From the NCBI GenBank assembly GCA_018699955.1, contig JABISG010000155.1, forward strand, positions 1 through 39,046: a DNA stretch of 39,046 nt, read 5' to 3'. Position numbers and translations under genes: made by a program. The notes beneath the pieces were generated by a model that saw only the letters and a list, made by a program, of their open reading frames with translations, did not search any database and was not told the DNA's origin. The DNA is from Planctomycetaceae bacterium (GTDB taxonomy: Bacteria; Planctomycetota; Planctomycetia; Planctomycetales; Planctomycetaceae). Shown one piece after another: positions 24,868-31,816 of the stretch; the stretch's first letter is position 1, and each line of letters starts with the position of its first letter.

Positions 24868-26349
24868 TCAGATAATTTGCCGGATTGGCTCGGCGCCTTC
24901 GACTCCGACCAGTTTTTGATCCAGGCCGCCGTAGAAGTAGCTGAGCCGGTCGGGGTCCATTCCCATTTGATGCAGAATGGTTGCGTGCAGCCGCTTGACG
25001 TGCATGCGATCTTCAACGGCCGTACTGCCCAGTTCATCGGTCTTCCCGACACTGACGCCGCCCTTGATACCACCGCCCGCCATCCACATGGTGAACCCGA
25101 AGGAGTTATGATCGCGGCCGGTTCCTCGGGCATACTCGGCCGTCGGTTGTCGGCCGAATTCTCCGCCCCACACAATCAGCGTGTCCTTTAACATGCCGCG
25201 CTGTTTCAGGTCCTTAATCAAACCGGCAATTGGTTTATCGGTTTCGCCGGCGTGCATGTCGTGGTTGTGTTTCAGGTCGCCGTGCGCGTCCCAGTTGGCG
25301 TCGTTGTGATTGCCGCCGGAATAAATTTGCACGAACCGCACGCCGCGTTCGACAAGACGCCGGGCGAGCAAACATTGCCGACCGAATGGTTCCGATCGCT
25401 TTTCGCCCAGGCCGTAGAGTTCCTGCGTGGCTTCGGTCTCGCTGCTGAGGTCGGTCGCTTCGGGTGCGGCCGTCTGCATTTTGAAGGCCAACTCGTAGCT
25501 GGCAATGCGAGCCGCCAGATTTGAGTTGTCGGCACGCGGTTGTTGGTGATCTTTGTTGTAATCGCGCAGCGTGTCGAGCAAATGCCGCTGCATGCCTTCG
25601 GTCAATCCGTTCGGGCGCTGCAGGTTGAGAATGGGTTCACCCTGCGATCGCATGACCGTCGCCTGAAAGTCGGCCGGCATGTAACCACTCGACCAGTTTT
25701 TCGCACCGCTGATTGGCCCGCCACGCGGATCGAGCATCACCACGAAACCGGGCAGGTCTTCGTTCTCGCTGCCCAGTCCGTAATTGAGCCATGAACCCAA
25801 ACAGGGACTGCCCGAGAGGATGCGGCCGGAGTTCATCATCAGCATGGCCGAGCCGTGAATGGGCGAATCGGCCGTCATCGAATGCAGAAAGGCAATGTCA
25901 TCGACGCAGGTGGCCAAATTCGGAAACAGATCGCTGACCCATTGGCCGCATTGTCCATACTGATTGAACTTCCAGGGTGTCTCGACGATTCGCCCGTTGT
26001 TTCGTCGTCCGCCGCGGCCGAATGTTTTGACTTCGACGGTCTTGCCGTCCATGCCCTTCATTCTCGGCTTGTAGTCGAACGTGTCGATATGGCTCGGCCC
26101 GCCGTACATGAACAGGAAGATGACGTTCTTCGCCTTCGGCACAAAGTGCGGATCTTTGGGCGCGAGCGGATTCTCAAACGGCGTGACACCGTCGGCGGCG
26201 ACAGCCTGCGATGCGAGAAACCCGTCGTTCCCCATCAACCCGGCCATCGCAACACCGGTGAACCCGCCACCAGTTTGCCAGAGGAATTCACGACGGGTAC
26301 GACCGCAGAAATTGTTGCGTGAGCGGTTATTTGGTCTTGTCTCACTCAT
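24868..26349 (-). CDS. DUF1501 family protein (Tat-type signal), second copy
   Basis: This 493-aa protein belongs to the same DUF1501 family as the gene at 356, with the hallmark FLFMYGGPSHIDTFDYKP, CLLARRLVERGVRFVQ and WGGEFGRQPTAEYA with GRDHNSFGFTMW. The N-terminus carries a Tat signal (TRREFLWQ, residues 18-25). Its ATG overlaps the stop codon of the ParE-like toxin gene by 4 bp (ATGA), indicating coupled translation. Normally such a gene directly follows a PSD1/DUF1549 gene, and that partner is found at 26918-29470, just beyond the toxin-antitoxin pair. Function is presumed to be in periplasmic catabolism with the PSD1 cytochrome protein, with the exact reaction unknown. Confidence 0.93.
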   Translation of the reverse strand: MSETRPNNRSRNNFCGRTRREFLWQTGGGFTGVAMAGLMGNDGFLASQAVAADGVTPFENPLAPKDPHFVPKAKNVIFLFMYGGPSHIDTFDYKPRMKGMDGKTVEVKTFGRGGRRNNGRIVETPWKFNQYGQCGQWVSDLFPNLATCVDDIAFLHSMTADSPIHGSAMLMMNSGRILSGSPCLGSWLNYGLGSENEDLPGFVVMLDPRGGPISGAKNWSSGYMPADFQATVMRSQGEPILNLQRPNGLTEGMQRHLLDTLRDYNKDHQQPRADNSNLAARIASYELAFKMQTAAPEATDLSSETEATQELYGLGEKRSEPFGRQCLLARRLVERGVRFVQIYSGGNHNDANWDAHGDLKHNHDMHAGETDKPIAGLIKDLKQRGMLKDTLIVWGGEFGRQPTAEYARGTGRDHNSFGFTMWMAGGGIKGGVSVGKTDELGSTAVEDRMHVKRLHATILHQMGMDPDRLSYFYGGLDQKLVGVEGAEPIRQII

Positions 26350-26651
26350 TCGATATCTCCAACCCGATCAGTCCAGAACTCAGGTTTCCGGTTCAAGTGT
26401 CCAATCGCCAGAATAACTATCACATCTTTGTCGGAGTGGTAAAGAACGCCATAGGTGAACGGTTTGACGATCCGCATGCGCATCCCAGTTTCATGCAGGA
26501 TTCCCGCATCAGGCATGAAGGCGATCGAATCAAATGTCTGCGATGCTGCATCAACAAACTTGTCTCCCAAACCCGCCTGCTTTTCCTCATACGACAACGC
26601 AGCATTAACCAAGTCCTGACGTGCCAGTCGATGCAGCCTGACGTCGTTCAT
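26346..26651 (-). CDS. ParE/RelE-family toxin
   Basis: This 101-aa protein has the ParE/RelE toxin pattern: an N-terminal strand and helix (RLHRLARQDLVNAALSYEE), the FPDAG-like segment FMPDAGIL, and the strand series RIVKPFTYGVLYHSD followed by IVILAIGHLNRKPEFW. ParE-type toxins poison DNA gyrase and RelE-type toxins cut mRNA on the ribosome; sequence alone favours the ParE-like side (HLNRKPEFW end). It overlaps the antitoxin gene by 47 bp and the downstream DUF1501 start by 4 bp, so three genes are translationally linked. The chosen ATG at 26651 lies inside the antitoxin gene, typical of such modules. Confidence 0.88.
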   Translation of the reverse strand: MNDVRLHRLARQDLVNAALSYEEKQAGLGDKFVDAASQTFDSIAFMPDAGILHETGMRMRIVKPFTYGVLYHSDKDVIVILAIGHLNRKPEFWTDRVGDIE

Positions 26652-26889
26652 TGAGTTCTCGCTTCACATCTTCGATGGCTTGCGCCACAGGGATTGCGGA
26701 TTCTTTTCCCGACTTCAACTCCTCGTAACGTCGTTGGGCTTCGTTCAGCCAAGCTTTTTCGATCTCCGGCGAGGAAAATCCGTTCACGCTATCAAGCAAA
26801 CGTTCCACAAGTTCCATCCGTTGCTCCGGAGTGAATTTCATCAGTTCGCGCAGTGCAGTGTCGAGTTTGGCCGTTTGGGTTTCACTCAT
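26605..26889 (-). CDS. Addiction-module antitoxin, ParD-like helper of the ParE toxin
   Basis: This 94-aa protein matches the addiction-module component family found upstream of ParE-like toxins: a helical LRELMKFTPEQRMELVERLL block, then SPEIEKAWLNEAQRRYEELKSG, then a C-terminal VAQAIEDVKREL. It would bind and neutralise the toxin encoded by the next gene and probably repress the pair. An upstream in-frame GTG at 26898 exists, but AGGTG places the natural start at the ATG at 26889. It begins 28 bp after the stop codon of the PSD1 gene. The last residues (about 15) overlap the toxin start in another frame. Confidence 0.85.
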   Translation of the reverse strand: MSETQTAKLDTALRELMKFTPEQRMELVERLLDSVNGFSSPEIEKAWLNEAQRRYEELKSGKESAIPVAQAIEDVKRELNERRQAASTGTSGLG

Positions 26890-26917
26890 TCGATTCACCT
26901 ATTTCGAGCGGGGCGCC

Positions 26918-29470
26918 TCAATCCAAATATAAAAACTCATTCAAATTCAAAACCAGCAAACAGAAATACTTCAACGCATCATCGTCAGATGCCCCGAATC
27001 GTTTCTTGGCGTCGTCGATGAATTTCAAACCTCGCGTCGTTTCTTTCTTAGTCGGTTCGCGCTGCAGGGCGCGCCGTAATGCCAGTATGACTTGTGCGCC
27101 CTGGTTGTCGGCGGCTTGTTTTTTCAATAGCTCGGCGAAGACGGTGGCCTCGCGGTTGAGGAAGTCGCCGTTGAGCATGCCCAACGCCTGTGTGGGTTGC
27201 GTGGTGCTGAAACGAACTGGGCAGGTGCCGTCGGTGTCGGCGGCGTCGAAGCTTTCGAGGACCGGCACCATCAGCGAGCGTTTGACGTGAATGTAGACAC
27301 TGCGTCGCGCCCGTTCTTCGGGAGACGACTTTCCCCAGCCGGAGCCGGGCTGCGATTGCCCCGCCAACACTTCCGCCGGAATGATGGTATAGATGCTGGG
27401 GCCGAACATTTCTTTCGAGTTCAGACTGCCGTTGACTGCCAGTACGGAGTCGCGCACTTCTTCGGCCGTCAGCCGCCGCATGTTGAACCGCCAGAATAGG
27501 TCGTTCTCGGGGTCTTTGGCGAGGCTGCGCGAATCCGCTCTTGATGACATGCGGTACGTGTTGGAGAGCATGATGAGTTTATGCATGGCTTTCATTCGCC
27601 AACCGCGACTGGTGAACTCGGTCGCCAACCAGTCGAGCAATTCCGGATGTGTCGGCTCTGTTCCCTGCAGGCCAAAGTCGTTCGACGAGCGGACGATGCC
27701 GCGACCAAAGTGAAATTGCCACAACCGGTTGGCCATCACCCGTGCCGTGCGCGGGTTGTCTTTCGAGGCGATCCAGTCGGCCAACACACGTCGGCGGCCT
27801 GCCGTCTTCGCGCCTGCGGCAGCGGCGGGAATCTGGGGGTCGGCGATTCCGAAAATCGACGGGAAACCGGGCTGAACTTTCTCAGCCTTCGCCTGCGGAC
27901 TGCCTCGGACCAGTCGATGCATCTGCCGCGGCTTCGAACCGATTTCTGTCACACAGAGGGCCATATCCCCATTGGGCGGTCGGAATCGATTCAGCTCATC
28001 CCGCCTCTTCCGCAGGGCCGCGTATTCATCGACCTGTTGTTGGCTGACGAGCTTCTTAACGCGTTTCTTTAACAGATCGATTCGCTTTCTCGCATCGCGA
28101 AACGTTTGTTTCTCTTCGGGCGACAAGTCCCCTTGAATCAACTTCTCGATCGCAGCCATCTTCGCCGCGATCGTCTTCTTCTGCTGATCGTTTTCGACGA
28201 TTGCCCGCTTGCGAAATTCTTCCTGCTGTGGCGTGCGTATGGATCGCAGCGAACGCTGGGCAATCGAATCGCCGCCGCGCACTCCAAAACGTGTTAGTCC
28301 GCCAAAGAACGACAACAGCCGGTAATAATCGGCCTGCGGGATCGGATCCAACTTGTGTTCGTGACAGCGGGCGCAGTTGATGCGCATGCCAAGCATTACT
28401 TGTCCCGTCACCAGCAGAATGTCATCGAGGTCGTCGTACAGGGCGAGTTCCGGGTCGGCCGGTTCATCGTCCCAAATCCCCAAGCGATAAAAGCCGGTCG
28501 CGATGAGTGATTCCGGCGTCGGATTCTCCAACTCGTCGCCGGCCAACTGCTCGCGGAGGAATTGATCGTATGGCTTGTCGGCGTTCAGCGAGCGGATGAC
28601 CCAGTCGCGATATCGCCAGACGTGCGGCTTGGGGCCATCGCGTTCGTAGCTGTTGGTCTCGGCATAGCGAACCAGATCGAGCCAGTGACGTCCCCACTTT
28701 TCGCCGTAGTGTGGCGATTCGAGCAATCGGTCGATCAGCTTCTCGTACGCGTCGGGCGAGTCGTCATCCAGAAACGTCTGCACCTCTTCCGGCGTCGGCG
28801 GCAGCCCGAGCAGATCGTAATAGGCGCGCCGCAGCAGAACGACACGATCGGCCGCAGCAGAGGGCGTTAAACCGGCATTCTCCAGCTTTTCCAAAACAAA
28901 CGCATCGATCGGGTTCTGTACCCATCCTTTTTGTTTGACGGCCGGCACAACGGGGCGTTTCATCGGGCGGTATGACCAGAAGCTGCGCGTTTCGTCGTTC
29001 ACCTCCGGCGAACCACCGGCTTCTGCGGGATTGACGAGCGGCTTGTCGCCCGGTGTCCAGGGCAGCCCCTCTTTCACCCACCGCGTGAGAATGGCAATCT
29101 CTTTCGCAGGCAACTTCCCGGCCGGAGGCATTTCCAAAGACTCAAAGTTGATGGCTTCCAGAAACAGGCTGTCGGCGGGTTTCTTCACATCGACGGCCGG
29201 TCCGGAATCGCCCCCCTTGAGGACGGCGGAGCGAAACGTCAGTCGCAGACCTCCCTTGATCTTCTTTTCGGCGCCGTGACATTTGAAACAACGCGCGACG
29301 AGAATCGGCTTGACGTCTTTTTCGAAGAACCTCAGCTGGTCGGCTTTGAAGCTCGATGCCGGCTTCTTCTTCTCGTCAGTCTTCTCTTGCGCTCGCGCGG
29401 TGCCGGACAGCACACCGATGGACACGGAGAGCGCCAATAGAGCGGTAACGATATTCTTGAAGCGAGACAT
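26918..29470 (-). CDS. PSD1/planctomycete cytochrome c, DUF1549 and DUF1553 protein
   Basis: This 850-aa secreted protein opens with a signal peptide (about 1-27), then a planctomycete-type cytochrome c domain with the heme motif CFKCH (61-65) and the partner Met in LEMPPAGKL. DUF1549 follows (NPIDAFVLEKLENAGLTPS, then WGRHWLDLVRYAETN), a coiled-coil-like middle, and DUF1553 (LADWIASKDNPRTARVMANR, then LLDWLATEF, then MHKLIMLSNTYRMSS). Such proteins are among the largest planctomycete paralogue families and are usually followed by DUF1501 genes; their role in carbohydrate oxidation is proposed, not proven. The frame is open 23 codons upstream, but the signal peptide starts at the ATG at 29470. 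Confidence 0.92.
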   Translation of the reverse strand: MSRFKNIVTALLALSVSIGVLSGTARAQEKTDEKKKPASSFKADQLRFFEKDVKPILVARCFKCHGAEKKIKGGLRLTFRSAVLKGGDSGPAVDVKKPADSLFLEAINFESLEMPPAGKLPAKEIAILTRWVKEGLPWTPGDKPLVNPAEAGGSPEVNDETRSFWSYRPMKRPVVPAVKQKGWVQNPIDAFVLEKLENAGLTPSAAADRVVLLRRAYYDLLGLPPTPEEVQTFLDDDSPDAYEKLIDRLLESPHYGEKWGRHWLDLVRYAETNSYERDGPKPHVWRYRDWVIRSLNADKPYDQFLREQLAGDELENPTPESLIATGFYRLGIWDDEPADPELALYDDLDDILLVTGQVMLGMRINCARCHEHKLDPIPQADYYRLLSFFGGLTRFGVRGGDSIAQRSLRSIRTPQQEEFRKRAIVENDQQKKTIAAKMAAIEKLIQGDLSPEEKQTFRDARKRIDLLKKRVKKLVSQQQVDEYAALRKRRDELNRFRPPNGDMALCVTEIGSKPRQMHRLVRGSPQAKAEKVQPGFPSIFGIADPQIPAAAAGAKTAGRRRVLADWIASKDNPRTARVMANRLWQFHFGRGIVRSSNDFGLQGTEPTHPELLDWLATEFTSRGWRMKAMHKLIMLSNTYRMSSRADSRSLAKDPENDLFWRFNMRRLTAEEVRDSVLAVNGSLNSKEMFGPSIYTIIPAEVLAGQSQPGSGWGKSSPEERARRSVYIHVKRSLMVPVLESFDAADTDGTCPVRFSTTQPTQALGMLNGDFLNREATVFAELLKKQAADNQGAQVILALRRALQREPTKKETTRGLKFIDDAKKRFGASDDDALKYFCLLVLNLNEFLYLD

Positions 29471-29781
29471 GCCGGTGCTTTTCAATTGAGACGTCAGCGG
29501 TGTCGTCGCCGCTGACTGATAACGGAGGGCATGGGGCAATCATTGCCGGAGGTGGTCACCTTCCGAATTCGAGCATCAAACTCAAGACAACCACATCGTC
29601 AATCGTAGCAGGTTGAAGAGATGCGTTTCAACCGGTTTGCCGAACGAGTCGGCTTCGTTCGTGCAGTATCGCGGAATTGGCGAATTCTCGAATCACGGAG
29701 CGGTCATTGTAACGAGAGCCGGTTCGGTTTCTAATTCGTGGAATACCTTCCGCAGCAAATGGGAACGGACGGAGTTGCACG
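29471..29781. other. Divergent intergenic region, PSD1 gene / alcohol dehydrogenase gene
   Basis: These 311 bp separate two divergent genes. A perfect 8-bp hairpin (gtcagcgg / ccgctgac, 29493-29516) lies in the presumed leader of the PSD1 gene. Otherwise nothing was recognised; the open frames have no supporting features. Promoters for both directions are expected here, but none was assigned. Confidence 0.4.
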
Positions 29782-30903
29782 ATGAGCGAAACTGGATTGG
29801 TAGCCGTTTTTACCGGGGTCCGTCGGCCGTTTGAGCTGCGCGAGTTTCCTGTTCCCGCGCCGGAACCGGGCGATATTGTGGTGAAGATTCGGCTGGCCAA
29901 CGTCTGCGGCAGCGATCTGCACGCCTGGCGTGGGGAATATGATATTTCACGCGGACAGGCGGAACCGTTCTGTCTTTCGATTGGTCATGAGATGGCCGGC
30001 GAAGTGGCGTCGCTGGGCGACGGGGTGACCTGCGACACGGCGGGTCAACCCTTGAATGTCGGCGATCGGATTGTCTATCAGTATTTCTGCCCTTGCGGAA
30101 GCTGCAAGGCGTGCCGCCGCAACAAGACGCCGCGATGTGAAGTCGGCATGCGATATCGGTTCCCGCCGACCGAACACCCGCACTTCAACGCGGCGTACGG
30201 ACAGTATTTCTACGTCCGTTCGGGACAGGCGGTGTTCAAGATTCCCGATAACGTTCCCGATGATTTGGCCGGCCCGGCGAATTGCGCGCTGTCTCAAGTT
30301 ATCGACGGGCTGGAGCGGGGCAGGGTGGGCATTGGCGATACGCTGGTGATTCAAGGAGCCGGCGGGTTGGGCATTAACGCGGTGGCGGTGGCGCGCGAGC
30401 GGGGCGTGTCGCAGATTATTGTGATCGACGGCATCGAATCGCGGCTCGAATTGGCCAGCGAATTCGGCGCCGACGAAACGATTCTGATCAGCGAATTCCC
30501 GACACCCGATTCACGCATTAAACGCGTGAAAGAATTGACGCAGGGTGAAGGGGCCGACGCAGTGCTGGAATTGGTCGGAATTGGTTCGGTGGTTCCCGAG
30601 GGACTGGAGATGTTATCCAGCGGCGGCGATTACCTGATGATCGGAAACATCACGCAAAAGCAGCGCAGCGAAATCAAGCCGGCCGACCTCGTTCATGGCG
30701 GCAAGACATTGCACGGGCTGATGTGGTACCTCCCCGAGAGTCTGCAGCAGGCTCTCACCCTGTTAAGCACGCGGGCCGACCGCTATCCGTTCCACAAGAT
30801 CCTCTCGCATCACTTTCCGCTGTCGGCCATCAACGACGCATTCGCCGAGCAGGACTGCGGCAAGGTGCAGCGCGCCGCGCTGTTGCCGTGGGATGATTCG
30901 TGA
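29782..30903 (+). CDS. Zinc-binding medium-chain alcohol dehydrogenase
   Basis: This 373-aa cytoplasmic oxidoreductase belongs to the MDR family. Catalytic zinc ligands are in NVCGSDLHAW (C42) and IGHEMAGEV (H69, E70). The structural zinc site is the four-cysteine run CGSCKACRRNKTPRC (C105, C108, C111, C119). The Rossmann NAD(P) motif is GAGGLG (192-197), with D214 in the VIDGIE strand end suggesting preference for NAD. An unusual two-residue CPC precedes the structural site, giving an extra cysteine at 103. GGAG precedes the ATG. The overall pattern resembles sorbitol- or threonine-type dehydrogenases and the dehydrogenases found near phosphonate genes, so the substrate remains open. It stands alone, divergent from the PSD1 gene. 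Confidence 0.9.
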   Translation: MSETGLVAVFTGVRRPFELREFPVPAPEPGDIVVKIRLANVCGSDLHAWRGEYDISRGQAEPFCLSIGHEMAGEVASLGDGVTCDTAGQPLNVGDRIVYQYFCPCGSCKACRRNKTPRCEVGMRYRFPPTEHPHFNAAYGQYFYVRSGQAVFKIPDNVPDDLAGPANCALSQVIDGLERGRVGIGDTLVIQGAGGLGINAVAVARERGVSQIIVIDGIESRLELASEFGADETILISEFPTPDSRIKRVKELTQGEGADAVLELVGIGSVVPEGLEMLSSGGDYLMIGNITQKQRSEIKPADLVHGGKTLHGLMWYLPESLQQALTLLSTRADRYPFHKILSHHFPLSAINDAFAEQDCGKVQRAALLPWDDS

Positions 30904-30931
30904 GCCTGTTTTTCCGCCATAAACGAATGGT

Positions 30932-31089
30932 GTGCCACTGGCGTGTCGCCAGTGCCTTTGGCGAACGATCGACAGTCGATGGAGAACATTCAGCGCCGTC
31001 GCCCGGTTAGCGCGACTCAAATGGTTGGCAAAGTGCATCCCAGAATTGTGGCTTAAGTCCGTGCAGCACTGGCGACACGCCAGTGGCAC
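30932..31089. repeat. REP-like palindromic doublet, copy 2
   Basis: The left arm (30932-30955, gtgccactggcgtgtcgcc then agtgc) and the right arm (31066-31089) are inverted copies of one 24-bp sequence, separated by 110 bp. Each arm can fold into its own hairpin with an 8-bp stem. It is the same family as at 1-55 and 39014-39037. No ORF in the spacer has support. Confidence 0.85.
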
Positions 31090-31133
31090 CCAACCCCGAT
31101 GCCAGTGGCACCCAACCCCGATGCCAGTGGCAC
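31079..31133. repeat. 22-bp tandem repeat adjoining the REP arm (2.5 copies)
   Basis: The unit begins gccagtggcaccc and ends aaccccgat. It occurs at 31079-31100 and 31101-31122, with a half copy to 31133. It includes the tip of the REP arm, so the array probably arose by slippage at that arm. With only 2.5 adjacent copies and no spacers, it is not a CRISPR array. Confidence 0.9.
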
Positions 31134-31145
31134 CGAAACTGAATG

Positions 31146-31454
31146 TCAATGCGACATGACTTCCAGTTCGTTGCGGACGCTTGTCACGCCGTCGATGGTA
31201 CGGACCGACTCCTGGGCCATCTGCTTTTGGTAATAGGTGGCCACAGCGCCGGTCAATACGACCTCGCCCTGTACAACGTCTGCGCGAAGATTACGGCCGG
31301 AGACGTGAGGACTGCGGGCCAGTTTCGACTGCACGATATCGCGCAGGGTGTGCGAGGAATCGATGAAATGTTGGGACATCGGATTAGCCTGAAAAGAGGC
31401 GGTGCGAACGCGATGGACGGAACCGTCCAGTGGAAGGGGAATGTCAGAATCCAT
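31146..31454 (-). CDS. BON-domain protein
   Basis: This protein of about 102 aa ends in a single BON domain (about the last 70 residues): LRDIVQSKLARSPHVSGRNL, then VVQGEVVLTGAVATYYQK and GVTSVRNELEV, the typical hydrophobic-glycine pattern. BON domains bind phospholipids or associate with membranes, and related proteins protect against osmotic stress. Neither a signal peptide nor a membrane segment is obvious, so it is likely cytoplasmic or peripheral. The start is uncertain: ATG 31454 is used here, but ATG 31379 (preceded by AGG) would give just the BON domain. A near-perfect palindrome lies 8 bp upstream of the first start. Confidence 0.75.
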   Translation of the reverse strand: MDSDIPLPLDGSVHRVRTASFQANPMSQHFIDSSHTLRDIVQSKLARSPHVSGRNLRADVVQGEVVLTGAVATYYQKQMAQESVRTIDGVTSVRNELEVMSH

Positions 31455-31461
31455 CGGTTCA

Positions 31462-31477
31462 CAAATCATGTGATTTG
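31462..31477. promoter_or_regulatory. Operator-like palindrome upstream of the BON gene
   Basis: The 16-bp sequence caaatca-tg-tgatttg has perfect 7-bp arms around a 2-bp centre. Its size and A/T-rich arms look like a site for a dimeric helix-turn-helix regulator, and it overlaps the likely ribosome-binding region of the BON gene if translation starts at 31454. No regulator gene is adjacent. Confidence 0.4.
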
Positions 31478-31816
31478 CGAAAGCATGAGACTCTGCTGAT
31501 GTTAAAGTCGGTAGTCTGGGGTGGTTGCAAAAGGTAATCCGCAGTTTTTGCCGGTCGGTGTCCGCTATGAGGCCGCAGAATCCGCACAACGCGAACGTTG
31601 GGGGAGGTGGGTCCCGCACAACGCATTCTGCATCTTTGCGATAAGGCCGATCGCGCAATCTGCGTCACATCTTGCTTCTGCTGAAACGCCAATACGTGGT
31701 CTTGACGGGAAATCAATAATCTGCGACAAGCTGCGTCCCTTCCTCAGCTCTCAATTTCCGTTTGCCAATTTCACTCGTGTTTTCTGCCGGCATACCGCCG
31801 GCCAGGAGCGGAGACT
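31478..31816. other. Divergent region between the BON gene and the five-repeat envelope protein gene
   Basis: These 339 bp hold the presumed promoter of the gene at 31817, whose ATG is preceded by AGGAGCGGAG. No repeat of the known families, RNA gene or supported ORF was seen here. Confidence 0.4.

Noticed and set aside
31079..31133. Possible CRISPR remnant
   Set aside because: The 22-bp units are directly adjacent without spacers and include the arm of a REP-like palindrome; no cas genes are present.
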